Shown here piece after piece: positions 52,601 through 64,000 of a DNA stretch of 64,000 nt. Under the pieces are notes generated by a model. That model was not told the origin of the DNA. It did no database searches and worked only from the letters and a program-made list of their open reading frames with translations. Numbering within the stretch: the first letter of the stretch is position 1; the number at the start of each line of letters is the position of its first letter. Made by a program: the position numbers and the translations under genes. Source of the DNA: Coffea arabica (Eukaryota; Streptophyta; Magnoliopsida; Gentianales; Rubiaceae); assembly GCF_036785885.1 (NCBI RefSeq), contig NC_092323.1, forward strand, positions 7,014,501 through 7,078,500, written 5' to 3'.

Positions 52601-53659
52601 GAGGCCTCTGTCAGTGATACATAAGGCCTTGAGATCAGAATGTCTTAGGCTACCAGAAAATGCACAGCAAGTTATTAGTATACCTATACCTTACCATGTG
52701 TTAACATGCATTTAATTCCCCTCACGAAACTAACAAATTTGAAACCAAAAGCAAAAGAGAAACAGGCAAGACAAATAAAATCATGAGCTTAAGAAAGCTA
52801 TCAATCTATCTTGATATTTCTCAAAGTGCAAATGTGTCTGGTAAGCTCCACTCACTGGCTACTTGCAATGCTTTTATTATGTACCTTCCTGTTGAACCAT
52901 AAGCAAATACAGTTGCATTCAGACCTTGAATCACCCCAGCTATTGTAGAATGTATGCTTCTTTGGTATACGTCCTAAAATAATGCAAAGACTATATTATG
53001 CAGAGGAAAAGAAATTTAAATATTGCATATTTGAGCTTTCTAATGCCTTTCAAATTTCATCAGAGGGCTATGTTATACCACAAAATAATTGAAAGCTACA
53101 TAGAAGTTAGAGAAGACATACCAAATTCGTTGAGATAGGGGCGAAGACGTAATCAAAATTATATCTGCGTTCTTTAGTTCTATTCTGTATGCGATCCAGA
53201 TAGTCCTTTGATAGGTCAGGATCCAAAACAAGTACTTCCTAAAATTTCCATAGTTTTCATTACCGCGCATTACTTAAAATAAAAGTACATGACATAAACT
53301 GAATTACTCAAACAAGAAGTTAAACTAGAAACTGAAATTCCCTAACATTCCACCAAACTATAATCTGATTAATTCCGCAAAATCTGAGCAGAAAGTAAGC
53401 ACAAAATCATAGAGCAGTAAAACGAATATACCTTATCGTTATGAACTCTAATTATATTTCGGCCACGATCTCTTTCTGTCAATGGCCGACATTTCACAGC
53501 TACCTATATTACACACAACCATACAGAAATTCAACAATTCAGCAAACTAAAAATGGTGAACTGCAATTCCGGTAAAACGTGGCAAAGACCAAAGCAGATA
53601 AATAAGCAAACCGTGAGAGTCGTCGTCCTCTTGGCAGCTGGAGCTCTAATGCTTGGCAT
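46652..53659 (-). CDS. KIN8B: Kinesin-8 motor protein, KIN-8B type
   Basis: Sixteen exons: 53659-53612, 53503-53432, 53238-53122, 52973-52885, 52099-51955, 51858-51763, 50830-50739, 50082-49981, 49892-49746, 49669-49519, 48797-48735, 48658-48422, 48198-48094, 48015-47902, 47601-47038, 46906-46652; 2397 nt, 798 residues. It is an N-terminal motor that walks on microtubules with ATP and, in the kinesin-8 family, modulates plus-end dynamics. The motor spans about 13-353, with P-loop GSTGSGKT (105-112, split by intron 4), switch I SSRSHAV (218-224), switch II LVDLAGSE (248-255) and [20 protein letters not shown]. The family-specific [15 protein letters not shown] neck follows, then coiled coil (about 375-530, [25 protein letters not shown]), and a Ser/Asn/Gln-rich tail without a domain. 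The MPSIRAPA start and the tail coil match Arabidopsis KIN-8B rather than KIN-8A. All introns are GT-AG. Confidence 0.94.
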
Positions 53660-56465
53660 CTTTTGACACCATTCAGCTAAGAATAATACTCCGCTTGAAA
53701 CTCTCAGTATCGACGATTCTACACCAGGAGGGAAACCGAAAAAAAAAAAAAAAAAAGAGCCAAGTACTACTGAAAATTCGTGCTCTGTGGCGGTAAAAAA
53801 AAAAATTTTTTCCGGTTCAACATATGCTTCATGGTAGTGTAATCAACAGCGAAAATGATTATCTAAAAACTTCTATCAGCTGAAAATCTCCGGTTATTTC
53901 AATGAGCCTTATTTAAAGACAAAACAAGGTTGTTTCTACAAGAAAACGACAACGTATTGAGGACCTTTGTGCAGAGTAATTCGAAATGGCAAAACGAGGA
54001 CGGGTGAAGGTGATGAATGTAATAGAGAACACGGTTTAAAAATTAAAATTAAAGAGAAAGGAAGAGGAGTATTATTATTATTATAACTCCTGCAAAGTGT
54101 TTGAATATTCAAATCTTTCCAGCTTTTGAATATTTGTAGGAGTAATTGTTCTTTCTTCCATTTTTTTTGGGTATCGGTAACGGCAGCGCAAAACTTTCAT
54201 TTGCATTGAATGTAGCCGCAGAAAAATTATAATACACTAAATTAAAAGGCTACATTTCGATATCAGGATAAGAGGCGGGCGGGTAATCCAATTGCAATTT
54301 TGTAATTTGCAAATGGTAAGCTGAGTGTGTAGAAAGAATGAAGACAGAAATTTTGAGGGGAAGTTGGTGGTGGTGGAGTGAGTCCCTTGTCCGTGTTGGT
54401 TTTTATCATTTATGGTGTTGCCGTTGACGATCCCATTCTGGGGTTTCGGTTGAGGTGGCCCTTTTTGTGATCGTGGCCATTTGTTTTGTTTTTTTATTTG
54501 CTTTATTAATCGGGAAACTTGGATAAAATCAATCATTTTAATAATCCATTAGAAAATTAAATCCAGATCTTTTTCTTTTTTTTGGGCGAAGTATTATATT
54601 TTCCACATTAATCACGAAGGAAAGAAAAAGATTTCAAAACTTTTCAGAAATTTTATTATCTCCAAATTAAAAAAGCGAGGTTTCCAAGACAGAACAAACG
54701 TAACTTTCATACCCTACCCTAACTAAAGAGTTACCCAAATTGTAGGATACCTCAGTCCTAACCGCACATCAATCAACTTCGCTTTCGCTCGTTATCCAGA
54801 AAAGGTGCAGCTGTATGACTAACCCTTTTGGTGTTGGTGATGCAGTAAATTGACAGTTGAAATCCAAGTACGTGAAACAGAAGACAGCATCAAATAAAAA
54901 GAGTAGGAGAATGACGTGGCAAGAAGCCGCAATTTTACGTAGGCCGTAGACAATTCCCCATGCACGTCACCCGTCTAATACTCTACTATTAACTCATGTT
55001 AGCTCAATTGACAAAAGAAAAGATGAATTATTTTTTCGATTGTGTGTTGGAATTTCACAACCAACATGAGGGATTTATTGATTTATAGGTTTTTCTATTG
55101 TCATAATTAATTACGGAGTGAGGATTCTGTAGATAGAAGGGTATCACCATCAACTTTAACATAAATTAATACAGTCTATTAGATTGATGTAAGAAATATC
55201 CATGTTTATTGATTTAAAAAGGGCAAATCCATTTTTTTCTTTTACAATGACGTCAAATAGGTCCAAAAATTTTATTAGCAAAGGGGGAAAAGAAGTGAAA
55301 TAAAATAAAAAAAGGAAAAAAAAAAAAAGAAGTGCCAATGTATGATGAGGAGGGAATATATAGAACTCAAGAGGCTAATTTATATTGAGAAAGTAATATT
55401 TTTATGCAACTAAAGAAGAGAATTTTATAAAAAGTCTAGGGATGCAATTATTATGATTCGAACTTACAAATATTGAAGAGTTTTAAGACTATTATGTAAT
55501 TTTATCAAATTTGAGGGAGGAAGAGGGTAATTGTCCGCCTTCGCTCCTATCTATGTAACTCCGCCACCGGCCATATCCATGGTCTCGAAGCATGTCGTGA
55601 TCGATGGTGATGGTGGCTGAAAACGAAATTACCCAAAATTTTATTCCAAAACATAAAGAGACCGATCTACTTTAACATGGTAACATGCAAAAATTCAAGC
55701 ACTGCTCCGAACTTCGAAGTTACTGGCAGGATAGAGTTTACTGCAGTAGCCGTATTGGTATGATAGACCACCAAAAATATCGAAGGTTTAAGAGCAATGA
55801 GGGAGGGTCCGCCGAATTATAACCCAAGATGGAAAAAATGGCAAAGCGTAAGGATTGGTGATGACAATCCGCCGTTGGCTGCCTTTCTAAGAAAAGAACC
55901 AAAACTGTATTTCATATCAGTGGCCGTCCTGTCTGGAATTTGTCATTATTTGTTTGGTAGGATTGTACTGTGATTAATTATGACATCACTCTGAAACCTC
56001 ATTAACGTTGACCCTGCATGTTTTGCAGCTGTTCTTTCGCTGTTTTGGTCAGGTGGTCCAAATGGTGATAGACAGTAAACAATACTGGACTTGCGCTCAG
56101 ACTGCCCATGCTTTTTCATGAGGACATTGATTTCCTTGGGCCAGGTCCAGCTAAACAGTTTTAAAGGCTACTGAAAAAATTTTAGTCCACGAACCCCTGT
56201 AGCAGCTCAGAAATCAGGCGAACAATCAGAGAGGAAGATTCCACTCTTTGGGACATCTGATAAAAGAGAAATTTCGGACATCTCAGAATAATTAAGGAGC
56301 GGCAATCATCTGAAAAATAAACAATGAGACGGACAGGAGTGTTTAGTTTATGAGCACAAATTGCCAACATGCCCGTGAAAGTTTATATGCACAAAAACAG
56401 AAAGCCTCCTTCGATCTCTCCATGGACTTGCGTATGTACAGTTCGTCAAGAAACGACCTATTACT
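53660..56465. other. Intergenic region between the kinesin and starch synthase 5-like genes
   Basis: The kinesin 5' leader and promoter lie at the left, including an A/T-rich run near 53740. The frame at 54237-54536 (-) has low-complexity Lys/Gln/Asn content and no recognisable domain, so it is not called. Around 55510-55575 a fragment ends like the inverted GGCGGAG-type MITE. The last few hundred bases should contain the 3' UTR of the starch synthase 5-like gene. Nothing else is seen. Confidence 0.65.
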
Positions 56466-59400
56466 TCATAGATTCTTTATTGCTGCATATGCCGAAACAT
56501 GAATATCACAACACTCTGCATCCCACGAGAAATCCTTTGCCATGGCATCTGTGATCTTTCTGTTCCACTGAGATGGATCCTCCTCCTGCAAACAGGAAAA
56601 TAAGAAACTTAAATATCTTTGAAGGTTTTTTTTTTCAAAGCTTTTTGAAGAATTCTGAAGCTGTGAAACAGGAAAAGTTTAGAGGGAATGCCCACGATTT
56701 CATTGATTGCTTGGCTTAATGACATATTTCCAAAGGAATTTCTGATGTACTTTGAAACTTCTGGACGCCCAAAATCATGATCCGCAAAATTCCTGTTGAA
56801 CCAGTAATTGCATAAACATTTTTCAGCTGTTTGACAAGCTAAAAAGCCAAAAGATATAGGAGTATTCAGACTAACCCGAATTTGTCATCAGTAAAATTTA
56901 ATGCAACAAGTCCAGCTCCATATTTTATGGCCTTCAGCTGCATGATTTACCCCAGCACAGAAAAAAGCTTCAGCATTGTAAATACCCTTTTGTCATGAAC
57001 GTATAACCAGAGATGCACAGGGAGATAGACAAAGTGACCATATAGGCACAATAAGCTAATTTAAGAAAATTTGTCAAGAAGGGTTATCGGGAGAAACCAA
57101 AAAAAAAGAGCCTTGGCTGCTTGAAAAATAAACAAGTCTATTTCAGTTGAGATAACAAAGACGAAATAAAAAGCAATTCTATGCAATAGTATTTAATAAA
57201 AGAAAAGGTAAAGCTCACCAATTTTAGTAACAATATTGTAGTACACATACCGGTACTTGAAGCTCTGGATCGTCGAAAGATGGGCACAAAATAATGTCGC
57301 ATCCAGCTAATATCAAATGCAGTAAAGGTTCGTCATATTTATCAATAAACTTCACATTTCCATCCTGCATAGAAGAACATATACTAGATGATTTGCAGAT
57401 CTCCTTTATTGGATCTAACTATTAGTCATATTCGTTCCAAATCAAAACACAAGTTTGCAGCAATGAACTTCTTTAACGACCAGGAAACTAGCTTTTAGCT
57501 GAAGATCTTCAACCATAAAGAACACAGAAGCAATCTTTTCAAGCTTCAAGTCAATCATTACAAATGATCTCCAATAAAGCATAACACTTAATCAACTTCA
57601 GCTAAACCATTTCAACTTTCAATTTATCCAAGGACAGAAAAACTTCATCTATACCATTTCAACCTTCACAGAATAAATCATGAAACTGCTATGAAACCAC
57701 CACCATGACAATCATAACAGAAGGTGCTGCCTGTATCCATACGTAAACATCTGCCAGCACACAACACAGCTAAGCAATTGGAGACATGAAACAGTCAAGA
57801 ATGGAAATGGAAATACGGGGCATGACATTAAGCCATAGCTAGCAGTTTTCTTCAATAATTCACCATGAACTACCTTAAGCCATAGTTAGCATTAAAATCA
57901 TTTTGAAGGTGTTTTTAGCAGGAAAATTTCTATTTCTCCCCTAAAAAGTAAAGAAAGAGTGGAACCAGAGACACCAGAAATATTTAGATAAAGACAGGTG
58001 CAAAATACCTTGAGTTCTAACAGCAAAGATTCCACTTCTCTTCTTAAGTCTGGATTTTGGCTACACAACATGAAGACAAACTGAAGAGGATAATAAGAGA
58101 ATCAGACGTAGGCAATAAATAAATATAGAAGATGATAAAAGGACTTTGACTGCTCAGAAGCTGATCAGTTAGTTATTCAGCATGGTTATCTGCAAGTACA
58201 TTAGGATAAGCTGTTAAAAACAAATAGAAAAAGAAAGGTTCAGAAACAACCTGAATTCCCTTTCTGGAAGCCATCCAAACAAGAGTCTTGAGGTTCTCCA
58301 GGTAAACATCTGAAACTTCTGTTAACATGCAACCAACCTGGAATTACAACATTTCTATTTTTGGGTTGGTAAGACTTCATATGCTGTACAGGATACAAAA
58401 AATTTTGTGGAAACACAGATAAGTACATAGAATACATGCGAAAGGAAAGACATTTTTAATGTGCATGACTCTCCAGAAAGGTTGCTGGAGGTCGGCCTCA
58501 CAGATGCTCTTTTACACATAACTAAAGGTCGTCAAGGATGAAAATGCAAAGATTAAACTCTGCTTTCCTCTTTATCTTTCAGCATACTCTATCGCTGGCT
58601 ATTCTCCCAGGTGAAAGAAAGGTCAGTTCACCTACTCCCGAGATTCCCCCTCTCCCGAGATTCCCCCTCTTATCTTTTATTATTGGGGACACTTCAAGAA
58701 TAAGATTTTCAATGTACTTACAAGAATCATGGAAGCATTCTTTGTTAACCCAAGGTGCTTCTGCAATGAAATTTTGCATACAGATTTCCCTTTCATATCT
58801 TCTTCACTGTAACTTTCTGGAAGAAATTTGTCCACTGAAGGATCCCAAACTGACTTGTCAAATCCATAAGGAGCAATCAGCAGCTTGTCCCTTCAATCAG
58901 AATCAGGAGTAAGGAAATGTGAGGACTAGATATCAGATTACCATGACCATGAAATAAATAATGATGGGTACAAAGCTTAGATTCTAAATTACATTTAATT
59001 GCATCACCACATCTGATGTTCAACAAAGTTACAAACACCATGCCTATTTCAACATTTTAAGGTCCAAGTTCAAAGAATGCCTCGATGGTATTACTTACTT
59101 GTGAATGGCTAAGGTGGGTTCCATTCCATGACCCAATTCAGTGATGAGATGGGCCTTTGTTTGCATGGATGCAATCACTATCACTTTATTGGAGTAAACA
59201 ACTCCACCCTGAAATTTAGCAAAGAGAGTTCAAATCAAGTTCACAGCAAATTCAACGAAGCATAAATGCAACATCAGTACTTTGCAGTGCTTTCAATAAT
59301 CACAAGAGAACCCACATTTCCACTATAACTGGACCAGTGGAGAACTACCTCTCTCTCTCTTTCTCTCTCTGATTTCATCTTCCCCACTCTGATCTCTATC

Positions 59401-62400
59401 AGTAAAGCACTTTAGAAGAACAAATTGGTGACCAGATATTTTGTTACCAATAAAAGAGATACTGCCTGTGGGATTTTTAACATTTACATGGGTCAGAATT
59501 CTTTGAACATTAAGACTCTGGAAGCTAGCAGTACCTAGTAAAATACAACTTTTAATTCATATCTGAGTTCATGCGATAATCTTCACTTCCAATTATTTGA
59601 TGATTTTTGGTTGCTTAACATTATTCTTTTCCTTTTCAATGTAGAGCAGTAAATGCAGATGGCACTCAGCTTTTATCCTCAACTGGAGCAGATTTAGCAA
59701 ATGTCCGGGAAGAGAGGGCAGGAGAAACACCTTTTTCCCTATATGAGCACTTATATCACAGAAACAATGATTGCACCTTTGCATGATGCTCTTCCGAAGA
59801 CTAGCATTGGCTTGATCTCAAACCTTGAGATCAACCATGCATCCAAAATAGCAAACAACACCAATAAGAAAGGACCTACTTTCCCGTAGAATTCTTCCAG
59901 AGCAAGGTAATGTGCCCAGAAGCTCAGAAAGGAGGAGAATACCTTCAAAATGTTGACCATATGAGTCTTGTTATTATCTTGAAGGCGATCAGGACGATGT
60001 AGTCTTGAAGGATCAAGTCCACACAGAGCAAGCTTCTCAGGTCGTTGAAGACACTAATGAAAAAAGAATCATCAGTATAATTGCTACAAACATGGAGATA
60101 GTGCAATAGCCATCCCACAATTCAGATATATTTTACATCTGCTAAGCATAGATACATGCCTGTGAATCAAAGCCCTGGCACGTCAATAATATTCTAGTAC
60201 CTTCGAGTCCCTGTGTAATAAAAGCTCAGAACTGTTAAGGTAACATCATGAATTAGTAAGCCTAATACTTAAGCTAACTTGTTATAATTAGTAGTACAAA
60301 CAGACCATAAGACTAATACAGGGAGGGGGGAAAAAAAGAAAAAGAAAAAGCGTATGGTCCATTCAACCAGGAAACATAAAACTGGAAGCTTTCCAACGCC
60401 AGTTTTAGCTGTTTTAACCTAATACAAATGGATGAAGTAATAACAACCTACGACTCATGCAAAAGAATCTCTAGTTCCATGTTCATATTCCTAACAAATT
60501 AAAATAACATTTTGTTTACTCCATTCACAAAGCAAGACGCACCACAAGAGTGCTACACATAAATGTGTCACCTTCCCAAAAAAATTAAACTACTTTATTT
60601 GTATTCCTTGTGTGGTCTCGAAGAGAGGGAAGAACCAATGAAACCTGATTGACAAAAACGTCCCAAAATAGGGGCCCAACAATTGATGTTTCCCAATTGT
60701 GTATGTGAACAATATCGGGCTTCTTTCCTGATTTCACTAGATAATCCAGCGATGCACGAGAAAAATAGGTGAATCTAGCAGCATGAAGAAGTTGTTAGAA
60801 GACCACAACAAAAGCTTATGATTGTAATTATCCATGATACAAAATAAACAAGAAATGATCAGCTTATGCTCATGTATTAGGGACAAAATGAAAATATTAG
60901 GGTCAGAAATAACAGATTTTCCAGAAGAAGACTTCAAGCTACATGAGTGTGTCACCATTAGAAATGCTCAACATACAACCAAGTGAACAAATATTGGAGA
61001 TGTCTACAAACCTTTCAAAGTCATTTCCATATCCATATACTCTCTCATGACTGAAAAATGCTGAATAGTAGACTGGTTGTATAAATGTAACTCCAATGCC
61101 AAAGACAACCCTGTTTTCCAATCACTTAATTGATAAATAAGAGACTAAAAGGGAAAGAAAACTGTAGCTTCTGTGTGTCTGTATATTGTTTTGCAGAATT
61201 TCTTTAGCTCCCAATAAACACAACCCCACTTCACAGAAAGACAACTAAACAAAGACAAACACCACAATTCCAACAGACAACACAATATAAGATAAAACAC
61301 CGCAAAAATCCATACTCACCCAGTCCAGATTCTGTTTTTATGCAATTGACCATTAAAAAATGAATAGACTTCTGCTTCAACTTCTCGAAGACCTTGAACT
61401 TCGTCTAAATTTAGGCATGCATACCTGGTTGAAGCATTATACCAAGAATCAGATGCTTTCAGATGAGAATTAAGAGCAAGCAAAACATAAGTGCTCCTTT
61501 TTCATTGTAGAAACTGCATTACTTAAAGTGACATCGTCTACAAGTCGGTGCTTGTTCAACCACTCTGTTTTAGGTCCTAGTGATGAAGAGATGCAACAGG
61601 TTTTCTACAGCATGAGTGCACTTAATCAGTTATGATTCCCTGTTCTGGCCCAAATAAATTCACATATGCCAACAAGGACGTAAATTTTAATCTTAGTGCT
61701 GAAAGTTGCCAACTGATCGCAAGGGTGATAAACTTCATGAATATACTTGTGCAAGGGTACAGAAACCAAAAGTCACATGACACGATTTTTTAATGCAGAT
61801 AGAAATGTAATTAATATTTAATGCTATTAGGAACCTAAAGCAAAGACCAAAAAGTTGTTGAAACAGACATTTAAGTAATCTAAATTGCAAAACATAACTA
61901 GAAGTTGCAAAACATAACTAAATTGCAAAACATAACTAGAAGTTGGTCTACCTTCTAATCAAAAGAATGTCTCCAGCAATGGATAAAGGAGGTTAAATGA
62001 AGCTAGTCAATTATTGTTTTACTTGAACATCCGCAATAAGAAATGTAAGCAAAACTTAAAAACTAAGAGAATGCTGTGATTACTTGGGCAAAATGACCTC
62101 GACCACATGTCCCTTTCTCTGCAGAGCACAGGATAGTCCTGTAACATAAGATGCCAAAGATCCCACAGAGACCACTGGTGCCATTTCAGCAGAAATGTGA
62201 ACTATGTGGAAACCCTTCCTGGATTTGAAAAAGATGAGGATGCATAGAAATCAAAGAATAGCAAAAAAAAAAAGAATAAATGATTAGGGATAATATATAT
62301 TATCCCCTAGGTGGATGTCTTCAATGTGAAAGTGGCAAAAAAAGGGAGAAGGTGGAGGTCCTATCCCATATGGGGAAACATTGTAGATGTGAGATGCATG

Positions 62401-63767
62401 GCTTTTGAAAACAGGAATCCAAGAGTTAGAATTAGACGCAGGATCTAGAAGAATACCTTACTTTTTACTTTTGCTGGAAAAATGGCGCAATTCCACCAGA
62501 AGTTCAGAATCTTTCTTGTGCGTGTTTTGAAACAAATTAGCTGCTATACTCATTCTTGAATTCATGACCAGCCTTCTCAAGTCAGAAGCCTCCGCATTAT
62601 CAATCATTCCACTTAGAACCATTGAATCAATCCTAAGCAGCAACTCAGAGCTAATAGAAAGTGTATCCATTTCTGGTCACAAGATTAACAAACTGCATTA
62701 GAAATGTTAAAAACTTGAATAAAAAGATATCCTGAGAACTCATAATGGTTCATAACAAGAATAATCAAGCAAGATATCCGACAGAGGAGAAGACTCCATT
62801 TGGTTGGTCGTTAAACGCACTCTGAAACATTGATTGAGAAAGTTACTCAAATAAAGCACCAGAATATATGTTCATGTGGAAAGCAGTTTGAGTATCATCC
62901 CGCATTTAATTGAGCATCTTTATGAACAGCACCTACTTCAGACATCTAACCCTTCTGTCAGTGGTCCTCTCTTGAATAGGCCATTCCTAAACCCATCAAA
63001 CTGATCAGAGATGGTCTACCCAAGCATGACCAATTCTCTAGCCGGGGCTCTGGGCTGTGTTTAGGCTGCTCAAAATTATTGTGGATCTAGCGGGTCTAGA
63101 AGAGCAGAATGAAACCAAACTTGCTATGTTGCCTCAGTTTCTACGAGTATAACAATAATAATGAGCATGTGATGTAATGACCATTCATGGAATACAAGTG
63201 GAGAATTAGTTTCAAAGTTTCATATGACTGCCAAACGAACGAGGTCAAAACAAGTTTTACGAGAGGAAACTTTTCAGAATAGCAGAGAACCAAGTATTAA
63301 TCCTACAAGGATTGTAAAACAGAAATTCAGGCTTTACAGCTATAATCACCTTTTTCGGTGTTCAACAGCATTTTGGCCTCCAATTGCTCTATCCTATCAA
63401 GCAGTGCCGTGTTTTCCCTCTTCAGTTCATCCAGTTCTTCCAATGCCGTGAGTCGTTGTTTATTCAAATACAATATATCTGAATTCCGAAGCGAATCAGA
63501 AAATTAAGATAAGAAAGAAACCAATATGTGGTACGCAATTAAGGATAGCAAGAAAAAGAATAGCAATTGAGTACTCTGTTGTGCTTCTGTGAAGAGTTGC
63601 CATATATCATTCTGCTTCTCTTTTGGTTCATGATCCATAGACTGCGGAAGATCCTGCAAGGGAACGAGAAGCAGTCATTTTTCTAGCTACACTTTAAATC
63701 TTTCACCAACTCATGCAAGAAACAATTTCTTACCTTATGGACATCCATGTCATCATGTCTTTCCACC
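56466..63767 (-). CDS. SS5: Starch synthase 5-like protein (non-canonical, granule initiation), 5' end outside window
   Basis: Eighteen exons seen: 63767-63734, 63653-63575, 63478-63350, 62672-62462, 62218-62084, 61424-61320, 61110-61012, 60774-60645, 60210-60160, 60053-59943, 59208-59099, 58890-58722, 58337-58251, 58080-58009, 57364-57251, 56937-56876, 56792-56696, 56585-56466. They give 637 residues to the stop; the plastid transit peptide and N-terminus are missing. Order: a coiled coil (LYLNKQRLTALEELDELKRE), an acidic linker, then a GT5-like domain starting HIVHISAEMAPVVSVGSLAS. Canonical starch synthases have K-x-G-G-L here for ADP-glucose; this reads S-V-G-S-L, so glucosyl transfer is unlikely. 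The C-terminal lobe is present but diverged (FIDKYDEPLLHLILAGCDII). In Arabidopsis such a protein promotes starch granule initiation in chloroplasts without synthase activity. Exon 63767-63734 is the least certain. Intron 60054-60159 has a GC donor. Confidence 0.9.
58634..58669 (+). repeat. Short tandem duplication in a starch synthase 5-like intron
   Basis: CTCCCGAGATTCCCCCT occurs twice in a row (period about 18), inside the intron between 58338 and 58721. Confidence 0.85.
60054..60159 (-). other. GC-AG intron of the starch synthase 5-like gene
   Basis: On the minus strand the exon ends GGCTTTGATTCACAG and the intron begins GCATGTATC; the next exon starts TGTCTTCAACGACC after ATTAG. This gives the FDSQ-CLQRPEK junction in phase 0. 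Using the GT two bases downstream would add four bases and shift the frame. Confidence 0.85.
61882..61945 (+). repeat. Three-copy tandem repeat in a starch synthase 5-like intron
   Basis: TTGCAAAACATAACTA occurs three times at about 21-bp spacing, separated by GAAG or AA, inside the intron between 61425 and 62083. Confidence 0.88.
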
Positions 63768-64000
63768 CTAAATTCCACAATGAAACGCAGCAAGTCACGT
63801 AACTTAAATAAGGATGCAAAATAGTAAACAAAAGAGAAAAGCTAAAACAGACCAATATTTTCAAAAATAGAAAAAGAAGAGAAGGAGCTCCTCCAAAATT
63901 ACGTCATTACGTCATTTTCCCGGGGGGGGGGGGGGGGGGGGGGATCAACTTAGTGCAGTGACTGTATAAGAGCCCACCAAAAGCTGAACCTTAGGTGTTC
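63768..64000. other. Intron or upstream part of the starch synthase 5-like gene, with a 22-base poly(G) tract
   Basis: The last visible exon starts in phase, so at least one more exon lies upstream. No convincing coding segment is visible here on the minus strand. A run of 22 G residues (63922-63943) follows CATTTTCCC. Confidence 0.6.

Noticed and set aside
54237-54536. A 99-codon frame on the minus strand as a gene
   Set aside because: Low-complexity Lys/Gln/Asn-rich product with no domain, and no partner exons in the right phase.
61882-61945. A CRISPR-like array
   Set aside because: Only three short near-contiguous copies with 4-base gaps, inside a plant intron; an ordinary tandem repeat.

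Overview
The window is nuclear chromosomal DNA of a flowering plant, most likely a eudicot. Six multi-exon genes have plant-type introns (AT-rich, GT-AG apart from two GC-AG cases) and intergenic DNA is AT-rich and full of small transposable elements. No family or species can be named safely from the sequence. The genes were rebuilt by hand by joining exons in frame; all junctions close without a frameshift.

Layout: 1-4.6 kb, intergenic with a tRNA-derived SINE. 4602-8847 (+), peroxisomal/glyoxysomal NAD-malate dehydrogenase, 9 exons. 8.85-20.2 kb, intergenic, including a MULE-like element and a Stowaway MITE nested in a second MULE-like MITE. 20209-24036 (-), BAM-type (CLAVATA1-like) leucine-rich-repeat receptor kinase, 2 exons. 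24.0-33.7 kb, intergenic with a hAT-like MITE and simple repeats. 33727-37286 (-), hexokinase-like protein of the HKL3 type, 9 exons. 37.3-40.2 kb, a hairpin-rich MITE and a Harbinger-type element with a decayed transposase. 40189-42466 (-), WDR5a-type WD40 protein, 2 exons. 42.5-46.6 kb, plastid-derived DNA (petD and rps7 fragments) invaded by hAT-like MITEs. 46652-53659 (-), kinesin-8 (KIN-8B type), 16 exons. 53.7-56.5 kb, intergenic. 56466-63767 (-), starch synthase 5-like protein, 18 exons seen, its 5' end lying beyond the window.

The genes do not form a pathway or cluster. They cover peroxisomal redox metabolism, receptor signalling, a probably non-catalytic hexokinase homologue, chromatin (H3K4 methylation complex), microtubule dynamics and starch granule initiation. 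Two of the six (HKL3 and SS5) belong to enzyme families but lack residues normally needed for catalysis.

I found no clearly new biological system. The best leads are layered transposon insertions with readable target-site duplications, two GC-AG introns with the same donor in unrelated genes, and a stop-free 84-nt intron in HKL3 whose retention would add 28 residues.
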